From Amborella trichopoda (Eukaryota > Streptophyta > Magnoliopsida > Amborellales > Amborellaceae), in contig NW_006500355.1 of the NCBI RefSeq assembly GCF_000471905.2, forward strand, positions 1,451,365 to 1,515,364: DNA of 64,000 nucleotides, read 5' to 3'. Positions within the stretch are counted from its first letter, which is position 1. Each line of letters starts with the position of its first letter. Positions 25,501-36,222 of this stretch are shown piece by piece. Made by a program: the position numbers and the translations under genes. The notes under the pieces were generated by a model. It had not been told where the DNA came from. It ran no database searches and worked only from the letters and a program-made list of their open reading frames with translations.

Positions 25501-28064
25501 GCTCTTGAACTTGACACAATTCCATCTTCTGCTTCTAATTTATCACAGTACGCACCTATTAATATTGCCTTGGTTAGTCTCTTAGTGTTCCAATCGAAAC
25601 AATTTTACTTCTATCTTCTGATTAATCGCATTACCCATTTACTACTTTTGTTGATCTCTTGGTTTTTGAAACTGACACAACTCCTATCCGTGCTTTTAAG
25701 AAATTGCAATATCAACTTATGAATGTCACTTCAGCCAGTCCCTTGGCTCTCCAATCGACCCAATCCCTCCTTTGTGCTTCTCATCAATCACATGAATCAC
25801 TTACTAATATTGCCCAGGTTCGATTTTTGGCTTTAACTTGCTTCCCTTGTGTGCTTCTAATTAGTCTTACTACTGGTACAGGCAATCCAATTGGATCCTG
25901 AATTTCCAAAGAAGATTGGTCAGATCGTTATTCTTGGTGGTGCATTTTCAGTCAATGGGAATGTCAATCCTGCAGCCGAGGCCAATGTATGCCACTTTGC
26001 GTTTAGATAGCCTATGTGCACTTACGTAGAGTTTCAAATTCAAATCTGGGCATCTTGATTTCACCTTACTTCACATGCTTCTTCCGTAGGAATGAATTCT
26101 GTTCATTTATGAAAGAAACACACAACTAATGTAGAATTTATGGGATCAATTTAAAGATTTTTGGTGACCCAGAAGCTGCTGATGAAGTCTTTACATGTGG
26201 AGCAGACATCTTGGCTGTTGGGATTAATGTTACTCATCAAGTTGTTATGACAGGTATGTAATACCCTATAAGAATAAATAGTGGCCTGTTATACATCAAG
26301 AAATATGATGGAGCTTATGTTGTCAATATCACTACCCCACTTTTCTTTTAGTTATATAGGACCTTGTTTATCTTAACAAAGACGTGCCTAGATTGGTACA
26401 CGTTGACGAAACTCTGTCCAAAACTGGTCAATATTTTAGCAAAATCAGATAGAATGGGTTCAAAATGGGCAAATGAGGCCTAAATTGGTTCAAATTGATC
26501 CATATTGACAGAAGGCCATCTATTTACTGGCCTTGGGCTGCTTCTGATTGCTAATTAACGCTTCAAATCCAATTTTAGCAGCTATGCTACTAGTTGATTC
26601 ATAATCACATATCGACGTCCTATAATATAGCAGTGATAGCATTCTCACCTTCTTACTCCAACTTAATAGTGGGTTTGTCTTGTGATTTTGTTTCCATTTT
26701 GCAGTTGCAGATCTTGAGGAACTTTCGAGATCTGAGGGGAAGTGTGCAAAACATGTATGCCATATGGCAAATCTCTACTTCTCATATCATAAGGAGGCAT
26801 ATGGCATGGATGGTGGGTTTCTTAAGAGGTTTCTTTTTCAAATTTTATTGCTCTATGATGTGGTTGTTCTATCGGTTTGAGACATTATGTGCCTTTTGCT
26901 ATATGTTTGGTTTGATACAGGCGTTTATCTTCATGATCCTACTGCTATGCTTGCTGCCATTGACCCAACATTGGTGACATATGCTGAGGGTGTAGTAAGA
27001 GTGCAGACATCTGGCATCATGAGGGGCCTCACGATATTTGCCAACATGAGGAAGAGGTCACTTTCCATTGTTTTCGAACTTTCTTTTCACAAATGAAAAA
27101 AATCTTTAGGGGCTGTCTTAGGTTATTGGCATGGTTCTCTTGGGCTAGCCTGACTTTGTGGGTTTGATATTCAGCAGATTAGTTTAGTTTGGTTTCAAAG
27201 TTTTATTCAAATTCTTACCTCTTCAATGACATCCTGAATTTTCCATTCAAAATTTGTTGACCCACTCAATTTTTTGAGAAATACCCAAAATATCCTTTAT
27301 TTTCTTGAAATGGTTATTGTGGGAGCTGGCCTGACAAAAATTTAGCTATTATCGATTTTTTTGAAATGGTTATTACAGAAACTGGCTGAAGTGCTTATAT
27401 CTGTGATGTTCTCAATTGACCAAATGTTATCCGCTTGTCTGCTAAAAATAGCTTTACATTTCAAACAACTATCTTGCCCTTCATGTTTTCTGTTTCTTGT
27501 ATTTGAAATTATTGTTCCCTTTCTCTTCGCTCATTGTTGTATTTTGCTCATGGGCCCTTGGAGTGGTTCAGATCTGATTTTTTCATCTGTAGTTGGAATA
27601 TTTCAATCTTCCAAGATATAGAGGACTCGTGTGTCAAATGTTTGTCAACTTGATTTCTGGGTATTTTATTATTTATTATAGGTAACAGTTGTTTAAGAGA
27701 AACAAATAAAGAAATACTAAAAATCAAAACATAGCACAATATTGAGATTCAGGTTTGAATTCTTTTACTTTCACTTTCCTCAACTACCCTTTTTAGATCT
27801 TTTAAAATTCAGGAACTTGACTAGAAAAGGCATGCGGAGTGAAGTATGACAAACCCGCATTAAAGTTTTTCATTTTCCTCTTCTTTCTTATATAAAAAAA
27901 TTACCCAAAACAATTTTTTTGATTAATTTTGTTGGGTAATTCTGCTAAATTTCAGGTTCAGTGAGATCACAGAGTGGACCAACAAACCGACGGTGAAGGT
28001 GGCGGTTACTGTGAATGCAGAAGAAACGGTGAAATTGCTCATGGCGAGGCTTTCCAAACCCTAA
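22547..28064 (+). CDS. URH2: Nucleoside (uridine) hydrolase, URH2 type
   Basis: Exons 22547-22592, 24554-24669, 24853-24912, 25304-25489, 25882-25986, 26157-26253, 26705-26812, 26921-27056, 27956-28064; phases join throughout, giving 320 aa. The family removes the ribose from uridine, inosine or related nucleosides in the cytosol, as part of nucleotide salvage and breakdown. Visible signatures are the calcium-binding N-terminal motif DTDPGIDDAMAI (residues 10-21), the NVNPAAEAN block before exon 6, and the C-terminal VYLHDPTA with H244 and D245. The run FGNVYTTLATRNALHL and the length favour plant URH2 over URH1. The fourth exon's acceptor (AAAAG at 25303) is weak and was chosen by reading frame and family alignment. 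The gene is divergent from the 890-aa gene and convergent with the tRNA synthetase gene. Confidence 0.93.
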
Positions 28065-28309
28065 CAAAATTGGACATGTGCTGGACTGTGATGGGTGCTC
28101 ATCTTTGTAAGCGACACGTGGCGGCTCTTGATTGGATGCCATGAATCTTTCTTGTGCTGCTCAAAATAAAGGTGTTTTTATATTTTCTTTCTTTTTAAGC
28201 AAAAAAAAAAAAACCAGTCCAAAAGGAGTGAGACTTTCTTCTTGATATGAAAAAGTGGGGTATTTGAATGGCATTTATGCAGTTGGGAGTTGAATGGTAA
28301 TTGGGCCTT

Positions 28310-28370
28310 CTCCCTCTCCCTCTCCCTCCCTCTCCCTCTCCCTCCCTCTCTCACTTTCTCTCTCTCTCAA
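28310..28370. repeat. CT-rich simple repeat
   Basis: Runs of CTCCCT and CTCTCT shortly downstream of the URH2 stop codon; probably in or beyond its 3'UTR. Confidence 0.8.
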
Positions 28371-28639
28371 GTTTTTTGAACATCTAAATAGTGAAAAAGA
28401 AGTTAGAAAAGGACTACAAAATTAGAAAAGGAGTAGTAACACTTTTGTCTTGATAAAAGTTGAGACCTAAGACTAAGTGAATGTGGTAGTGCAAAATTTA
28501 ATGAGAGAGAAAGAAATGATCCAAAGAATGTGATACTGAGGCTGATGCCTTGGCTAGAGCAACTAGAACAATTTCATCAGTTAGTAGATTTTTTGTTGTA
28601 TAATTATATTAACTCTTTTGATAGAGAAGTCATGTTCCA

Positions 28640-28825
28640 TGTTAATATGCGTGTTTGTTTGGCAGAAGGTTTGGATTTGGAAGACGAACTTTCCAAATTT
28701 TTTGGCTCCATGGGAGGCATGAAAGGGGTGGGAAAAAAAAAATTGAAACCACTCTTTCCATGCCACCCCGTGGAGCCAAAAAGTTCGGAAGGTTCAGCTT
28801 CTGCCAAACAAACACGCCTTTAGAG
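28640..28825. mobile_element. Small foldback MITE
   Basis: Two arms in inverted orientation: GTGTTTGTTTGGCAGAAG on the left and its near complement CTTCTGCCAAACAAACAC on the right, with GGCTCCATGGGAGGCATG mirrored by CATGCCACCCCGTGGAGCC, around a poly-A-rich turn near 28732. Almost the whole unit of about 180 bp is a hairpin. Superfamily not determined. Confidence 0.75.
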
Positions 28826-28829
28826 AGAG

Positions 28830-29654
28830 AGAGATTGCCCTTCTTGTGGATGGAAGTGCATAGAATGATGTAGTGATAATGCCGGCATAAGCTTTATCAC
28901 CATTAATCATTGTTTTGTACGGTGATGGAGAGAGCTTGAAGGCACATGGGAATCAATCCGATCAGCTCTGCAATCGCTACCGTCCAAAGAAGTAAGTGAA
29001 CGATAAATATAAAGTTCATTCATATTGATCATACTTTCTCCTCTTTTTTTTTTTTTGAAGAACATATGGATCCTATTTTCTCCTTGTTGATATGGTACAC
29101 CACATTAGTATTTTTAGGAAGAAAAATATAGAATCATTATCCAAGTCTTATTCCAAGTATTTGAGTTCAGTTACATGAATTATGTTCTTCCATTTTTCGA
29201 TCAAGAGACGTAAATAAGAAAAAGAAAAATTATTTCATTCGAGCTCATACTACATTTCAATATATGCGGTCCAGAAAGTGTAAAGCAACCATATTAAAGA
29301 TGAACACAAGTAGGTGTTCCATCTAAAACAATAGAAACTAATGGTCCAAATGTTTTCTTACTATAAACCGGGTCTTAAGAAAAATGCAAAATAAGACTAT
29401 TTATCTTTAGTACATGTACTGAAAGTGTAGAATAAATTATTTACCTTAGGTACAAAGATGTCATAAACTTCGTGAATGTTAGATTTAAATTCAAATGGTT
29501 AGGTATCAGTCGTTGACCAAGCTCAAAGTTAAAAAGAAAACATCTTGAGCTATGCAAAACATCTCAAGCTTTCAGATTTGACACCCAACAGAGTAATTGC
29601 GACTTTCTTATAATGTAGGAAAATCGTTTTATATAGATAAATTTCATGGTAAGA
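28830..29654. other. Intergenic, no gene seen
   Basis: AT-rich. 29395-29640 vaguely resembles a decayed family B element (TTTACCTTAGGTACAAAG, and later CTTTCTTATAATG). Nothing else recognised. Confidence 0.5.
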
Positions 29655-30245
29655 TGTATGTTTAAAAAAAATCACATATCTATATAGGGCATCAACCTTA
29701 TACTATTGAAATAAAATGCACTTTAGAAAAAGTTGTTCCGATGTTGAAAGACCCTCAAATTGATCATCTCAACCTTAAGATTGATCGATATTAAAAAAAA
29801 AAGAAAAAAGAAAAAAAAGATCTCAAGTCATGAAAAATAATTCATCTTATAACATATTATTTTGACTGTCTATTTTATAAATGGGAAAACATACAAATAT
29901 ATCATTTACTTTTAATACAAGGAGGTCACAATTACTTTTGTCTATCAAATTTCAAATCGGATGGTTGTGAGTATCATTGACTAGCCTCTAAATACAAAAA
30001 AAAAATTCTCAAATTTTGTGACATCCAAACTATCCAATTTGACATTTAATGGTTAGTATGAATTGTGACCTCCTCATACGAAAAATAAATAACCTCATAA
30101 TATACAATCCTTTTAGAAATAGATAATTGTTTATATATCTACTTGACTTGAATCATTTTTTAGCTTTGAATTTCATGCATAAGAGTGAATAGATTTTTAT
30201 GCCATTTTAAGGCTTTACAGCGCCAAAACTACATGTAAAAACCTC
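29655..30245 (-). mobile_element. Family A MITE interrupted by a family B element
   Basis: A halves at 29655-29881 (CATCAACCTTATACTATTG, then TTGATCATCTCAACC) and 30111-30245 (ATCTACTTGACTTGAATC, then GCCAAAACTACATG), separated by a complete family B copy. The outer ends are approximate. Confidence 0.8.
29882..30110. mobile_element. Family B MITE nested in family A
   Basis: 229 bp, TGGGAAAACATACAAATATA to CTCATAATATACAATCC. Flanks TTTTATAAA (29873-29881) and TTTTAGAAA (30111-30119) agree at 8 of 9. Carries the B marks AATACAAGGAGGTCACAAT and ATTGTGACCTCCTCATACG. Confidence 0.88.
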
Positions 30246-31226
30246 ACACCTATGCATTACAACAAAGGTTCCCACCTTTTTGTCATCATTTTCAATCTCT
30301 AAATTACACTTTGAACAAACACTCAAAAGTTTTTTAAATTGGAAGACACCCAATGTCCAAATTCATCACCCCAAAAAATAAACCCCTGATTGAAATATCA
30401 GGTGTCTGAACCAAGAAACATCCACGATAGCTTAAATAGAGTTATTGCAGAGCATAGAAAATATGCTATCCTTTTTCAAATATACATCTTGTAGAGGGAT
30501 TTAACTAGAAAATTCATCAAAATTTTATGCAATAAAAATTTAAAATATTATTTTTTTCTTGTACAGGGTTTAACTACAAATTTGTCATCAGATGTTTGTG
30601 GGCATATGTACTCGTGGGAGTGTTTCTTTGCTCATTTTCTATGTAAGTGCCAATGATGGTACAAGGTGTGAGCCATATCCTTGGATTTGCCTAATTATCC
30701 CTAGATATATACAAATTGCCACCCCTAGATAAGTGCATTTTTTTTCCCCTGACTACGTCACTAAATTAAGGAAAATTTATTGAAATACCCATAAAAGATT
30801 GAAATACCCATAAAAGATGAACTATTAAATAATTTACCATTAGCAAATACTTTTAACTCATGATCATGTGCCTTTTTTATGGATATTTTGAAATTAAATT
30901 AGGCAGAACATAAAACAATTCATCTTTCATGGATGTTAGATTAAACTTCCCCCAAATTAATAAAAGTGATAGTCTCATTATATGCATTGCTTTACCATAA
31001 ACATCGAAAAGATGAAAAAGGTTTCTATATGACAGGAACTTGTAGATGTAAGACTGCCATACCCTACATTGTTAAAGACATGATAAATTTTGATAGTATA
31101 AAAGACATTAAAAATCTATACCATCAAACTAAAAAGAACATTATAGAGTACCAAACAACCTTACTTCAACAAGTCAGCTTGCCGCATTACATGAACTGTA
31201 TAAAAAAGAAAGGAAATGTATAAAAT
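30246..31226. other. Intergenic, no gene seen
   Basis: AT-rich. A frame of 85 codons near 30966 has no recognisable protein features and is probably chance. A 23-bp phrase near 30780 is tandemly doubled (CATAAAAGATTGAAATACC). Confidence 0.5.
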
Positions 31227-31441
31227 GAAATCATTTATTTTGCATACAAAGTAGTCTCAATCACTATTAACCATTAAGTTTGAAATCAGTTAATTGAGGA
31301 TGTATCATCGTCTGGTCATAAAGTCCAAAATAAAATTTTTCGAATATTGTGACAAACTTTAATCTATTTGATTTTACAAATAATGACTAAAATGATTGTG
31401 ACCTCATTGGACCAACAATGGTCTCCTAATATACAATCCCA
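31227..31441. mobile_element. Family B MITE, decayed left end
   Basis: Body phrases TAGTCTCAATCACTATTAAC and ATGATTGTGACCTCATTGG with the clear B right end GTCTCCTAATATACAATCCC. The left end has drifted. Confidence 0.65.
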
Positions 31442-31649
31442 TAAAAAAAGAAGTAAACTTCAGTATCATAAATGTAAGAGAGGAGCCACATTTGAATATT
31501 AACCCTGCTGAACAGTAACATGCTCTATAGGAAAAGAATGATGTTTCTTCCGGACCCAAACAAAATCCATCTCAAAGGGTCTCTTTCTCTCTCTACCAGA
31601 ATTAAATATTAGCCCTGCAGAATTGTAACAAATCTCTCTCTCTCTCTCT

Positions 31650-31766
31650 NNNNNNNNNNNNNNNNNNNNNNNNNNNNNNNNNNNNNNNNNNNNNNNNNNN
31701 NNNNNNNNNNNNNNNNNNNNNNNNNNNNNNNNNNNNNNNNNNNNNNNNNNNNNNNNNNNNNNNNNN
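31650..31766. other. Assembly gap (117 N)
   Basis: A run of N starting inside a CT microsatellite. Another long CT run lies at 31874-31922, so the gap is probably a microsatellite assembly failure and its size may be arbitrary. Confidence 0.95.
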
Positions 31767-31870
31767 CGTTACCGTACCGTAAACCAAACTAACACTACTA
31801 CTAACGGTACGTACGTTCTTCTCTACTACTACGTAACTTAAATAATTACGTACTCGTCACGATAGTAACT

Positions 31871-31922
<52 letters not shown>
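31767..31922. repeat. Compositionally anomalous gap edge and (CT)n
   Basis: 31767-31873 has ten CpG, no GpC and no TpG, unlike all surrounding sequence, and runs into a CT repeat to 31922. Read right to left without complementing, it looks like ordinary plant DNA. Confidence 0.7.
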
Positions 31923-31924
<2 letters not shown>

Positions 31925-32017
31925 GTGTGTTGTGCTGAGCAACCCAGACAGTTCATTCCTGATCTTATAGAGTAAAATCTCACTCTCTCTTGACAATTTG
32001 GTAGGGGATATATCAAC

Positions 32018-35000
32018 TCATCCAAACATATTGGGGAGGGGTCTCACAGCCATGAATACATCCACCATCTAGGAAGAAAAAGGAAACAAAACAATCAAAC
32101 AAAATTGAAAAACACAAGTGTATATAGCTAGATAACAGAGGAAACAAAACTTTTAACAACATAACCAAATGCAAATTCAAAATGCAATCCAGGCACAAGT
32201 CCAGCTGGGCGGTAGACTTAGTTAAGCCCAAAACGGCCACGTCTTCAAAATCTAAATTTTGCCAAATTTTCAGACTAAAGGGGACAACCATATATTGAGG
32301 AAATAGTTTCCTAATTGAGTCATTACAAAGCAAAAATAGAAACAAAAACAATATATCGGACCTCATAGCTTTTATTAGTATAGCTATTTTACAAAGTTAA
32401 GGGTCACATAACTTAAATTAGAAGAAAACACCTTTTGCATGGATAAGAGAGAGGTTAGCGTTTATAAAAAGTCGGACTCGGGTTCCCACTCACCTCAGTC
32501 GCGAGCTAGAGCCCATCATGGAATCAGCTGAGTCAAAGTCAAGTCTTAGGTCCAACTAAACCGATATTAACCATAAATATCACAGGGGATCCTGGGATCG
32601 GGAGACACCTTATTTTTGGCTTCTCCATAGTTAAGGGAACCGTGGGGGTAGGGTGGCATTCCTGCTCTAGAACCTCGATCCCACGGTTCCTCCGAGGGAT
32701 CTCGTAGGGACCCCGGTTTTTCAATTTTGGAATCTCGCTCCCATATAAAGGTGATCATGTTCCAACCATTAATGGATTCCAATACTATTTCGAAATAGAT
32801 TCCTGCTCCCATCAAACATAGTCCAAGGTTTTGGTACATTATAATCTTGGGTTCTATATATGTGGAATCTACTTTCAAAAACAGATGAATCTAGTTCCAC
32901 AGTATTCCTACACCTCTCTCTCTCTTTGATATAAGTAGCAACAAATTTAGTATCCATGCAAATGGCAAGTTTTATAACAGAACAACAAATTCAGTATTCA
33001 TGCTCTGATCAATACTAGATTATCCAATAAAATGTCAATTCAAGACAAAGTAACCAACACAACATTCATATTCGGATCCTACATCCAGATTTATCACATA
33101 AATCTTAGAAATTCAATGCATCGAAACCCATGCAAAATTCGTGCTTCAATCCAAATACCTGATTATGACATAAATCACAAAATATATACGAAAAGCAACA
33201 AAAAAACATTCATCTTGTCACTATCTCTCCACTCTCACTCTCACTCTCACTCCTCCCTGCACACACCTCTCTCTACTTCACACAACTCTCTCTCTACTGC
33301 GAACACACAATGCTCTCTACTGCACACACACAACTCTCTCTATTGCACACACACAACGCTCTCTACTGCACGCACACACACCTCTCCCTCTCTACTTCAC
33401 ACGCACGCAACTCTCTCTCTCTCTCTCTCTCTCTTGTGCACACACAAGAGTCATAGAAATACACATGGAAAAAGCACAAGCACACATACCTATAGCATGG
33501 AAGAGTTGGGAGAATCGACCAGATTCACCAGAATGATCACCACATGCTAATGGCAAAGGAGCTGTGTGGGCTGGTTTTTGGGTCCAAGGGTTAATATAGA
33601 GGGAGGGAGACATGTTGGTGATCTAAGTATGTAGTTCATTAATATAATAGAAAAAATCCAATGGTGTACTTGTAGATTATTTTTTGGATTTATGTGTAAG
33701 GAATATCTTGGTGGTCCGAGGGACTATGTTATTAAAGTTATACCTCTAATGAGATCTGTAGCATGTATAAGAATGGTGTACATAAGTATACTACGGACTA
33801 TCTAATAGAGTGATCTATACTTTTAGGATTTATCAAGTACTATATAGGCACCTGATGTATCAAATTTTAGTAATACGCATTTAATTAAATAGATTATGTC
33901 ATACACATTATATTTTGGACTAGGGAACACAAAATAAGTAGCAAAATAATCCATACTCTTTAGATTTATCATGCATATAGGCATGTGCCGCATAAAAATA
34001 TGGTTTGATGCACTTATGTAAACATAGGATGCCATGCATATTACATTTTGGACTATGGACCACAGACGATATAGTAATGTGCCTAAAAGTATTTAATATT
34101 TCATCAAGTAGCATGTATGCCTAGAAATAGGGCACAGTGGAATTATTTAATTAGAGGTTGTCATACGCTCATATGTGCATATTGGATTTTGGAGCAAGGA
34201 ACTATGGACATATACAGTAACGTGTTCAGTAGTATTTAGCATTTATCAAGTAGCAAGTAGCATGTAAGCAATGTGATGTATAGAAATGGGAAACTATAGA
34301 TTTATTTAACTAGAGGATAACATACATATGGGACTCGTTTCCTTAACCGAAGGTAGTTGCGGACCTTGGGGCCAATCAACTGAGGACCTTGATTCCTATA
34401 CTCGAAGAATCTCGATATTAGAACAAGAGGAACCCCGTTATACAACAAATGGAAACCTCGATCCCTTAACCAAGGGAACCCGTACTAGCTCTACTTGACA
34501 GCCATGTTTAATGTGTTATAGAGCTTAGATTCTTGCCAGTCAAAACCTCGAACCCATCGATATGGGATCTCGCTCCCATAAACCTAAAGATCTCGTTCCC
34601 TCTCTTGTTCATTATACGGACGCCGATCCCAAACCCAGGGAACTTCCGCAATAGGGCGGTTCGGCTATTTCCAAACGGATCCCGCTTCCGTCTTCAACAA
34701 CTATGGGCTTCTCCCTCCGAGATTACCATAGTCCTAATCCAGAGCCATTTCCCAAAATCCAGCATCTTGTAGATTGGAAATGTATACAATGAGCAAAGCG
34801 GAAACTTCACATCAGTTAAGGTGTCAGATGTCAACAAGGGTCAGCTAAGGTGTGTCATCCCTCACTCAAAGTCCATGAATAATTTAAACGGGTTATGAAG
34901 AAAGACCAGCACCTGTGTAGAAACAAGCCTCCTTCCTCCCCCCCTATGCTGTGCCTCGAGGCGGGGAGGGTGCCTAAATACCTTGCCTGGGCCGAAGCAG

Positions 35001-36179
35001 GTAGCCTCAGTCAGCCAAGGTGCCCAATTGGGTTGCCAGATGTCAACAAGGGTCAGCCAAGGTGTGTCATCCCTCACTCAAAGTCCATGAATAATTTAAA
35101 CGGGTTATGAAGAAAGACCAGCACCAGTGTAGAAACAAGCCTCCTGCCTCCCCCCCCTATGCTGTGCCTCGAGGCGGGGAGGGTGCCTAAATACCTTGCC
35201 TGGGCCGAAGCAGGTAGCCTCAGTCAGCCAAGGTGCCCAATTGGGTTGCCACATGGACCAAAGGAAGAAATTGCCCAAGGGCCATGGCCAAAATAGCCTT
35301 TTTCCCTCTTTTAAGGGGGAAAATTGGGGGGTGTGGTTTGTTTATAATCCCCCCAAAACCTTTTTAGAACTAATCTTGAGTTAACGCAAACAATCTTTGA
35401 AGAGTTTTGAAACTTTTTTGAAATTGAAAATATTCTAGAACTTCAAAGAATCTTCTGGCCCAATTTATTTGAATAAGATCTCTTGGAAACTACCAAGGGA
35501 GGTTACAAGATACTTTGGGCGATCACAGCTTGATATTCATCTTGAAACATTTGAGGATCAAAGACCTAAGCAGCAAAGGTTAGTGTTACATGTCAATCAA
35601 CTGATAGTACATGCATGCGCATGCATGCATATTTGTGTGTGTGTATGCACACACACACAGACAACAAAGGTTAGTCAAATTCATAAATGTGTTTCAATTC
35701 AATTAATTGACAGCACATGCATGCGCATATATACATACATATATAAAGATAGATGACTAGTACATGCACAGGCACACGGGCACGCACAAGAACATTATAC
35801 AAATGTGCATATATGTGTTTGTCGGGCGTGAGTGCATACAAATGTGATTGGAGCTTAGATATATGTATGTAAATGTGCATGGGGTGCACATAGGTTCCAG
35901 TATCATGCGTAGGTGGCCAGGCCCCTGTGGCAGCCAAGGCATTACATTCCGCTTTTTGAACATTGAATGACACAACCCACCCGTCCACTATTGAAATCCA
36001 ACAATTCAGCTGATGTGAAAGTTTCGGAAGATTCACTGCAGTCATTGTATACTAATTCTTACAAAAGCGCACAAATAAACACCTTCACCAAGCATGAAAA
36101 AACTGTTGGTTCTCCCAAAGAAGATACCAAACTCAAAAAGCCAAACTTAAACATGAAATCACATCTAACCCCACCTCAG

Positions 36180-36222
<43 letters not shown>

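Noticed and set aside
30966..31223. 85-codon plus-strand frame
   Set aside because: Chance frame in AT-rich intergenic DNA; no domain, no neighbouring exon with matching splice sites.
33032..33550. Plus-strand open frame of 172 codons rich in Ser, His and Thr
   Set aside because: Most of it is the CT/CA minisatellite translated; it lies in an intron of the Trp-tRNA ligase gene.
35671..36045. Minus-strand frame with an [14 protein letters not shown] stretch
   Set aside because: Faintly like a retroelement RNase H region but too short and embedded in CA/TG repeats; no flanking reverse-transcriptase motifs were found.
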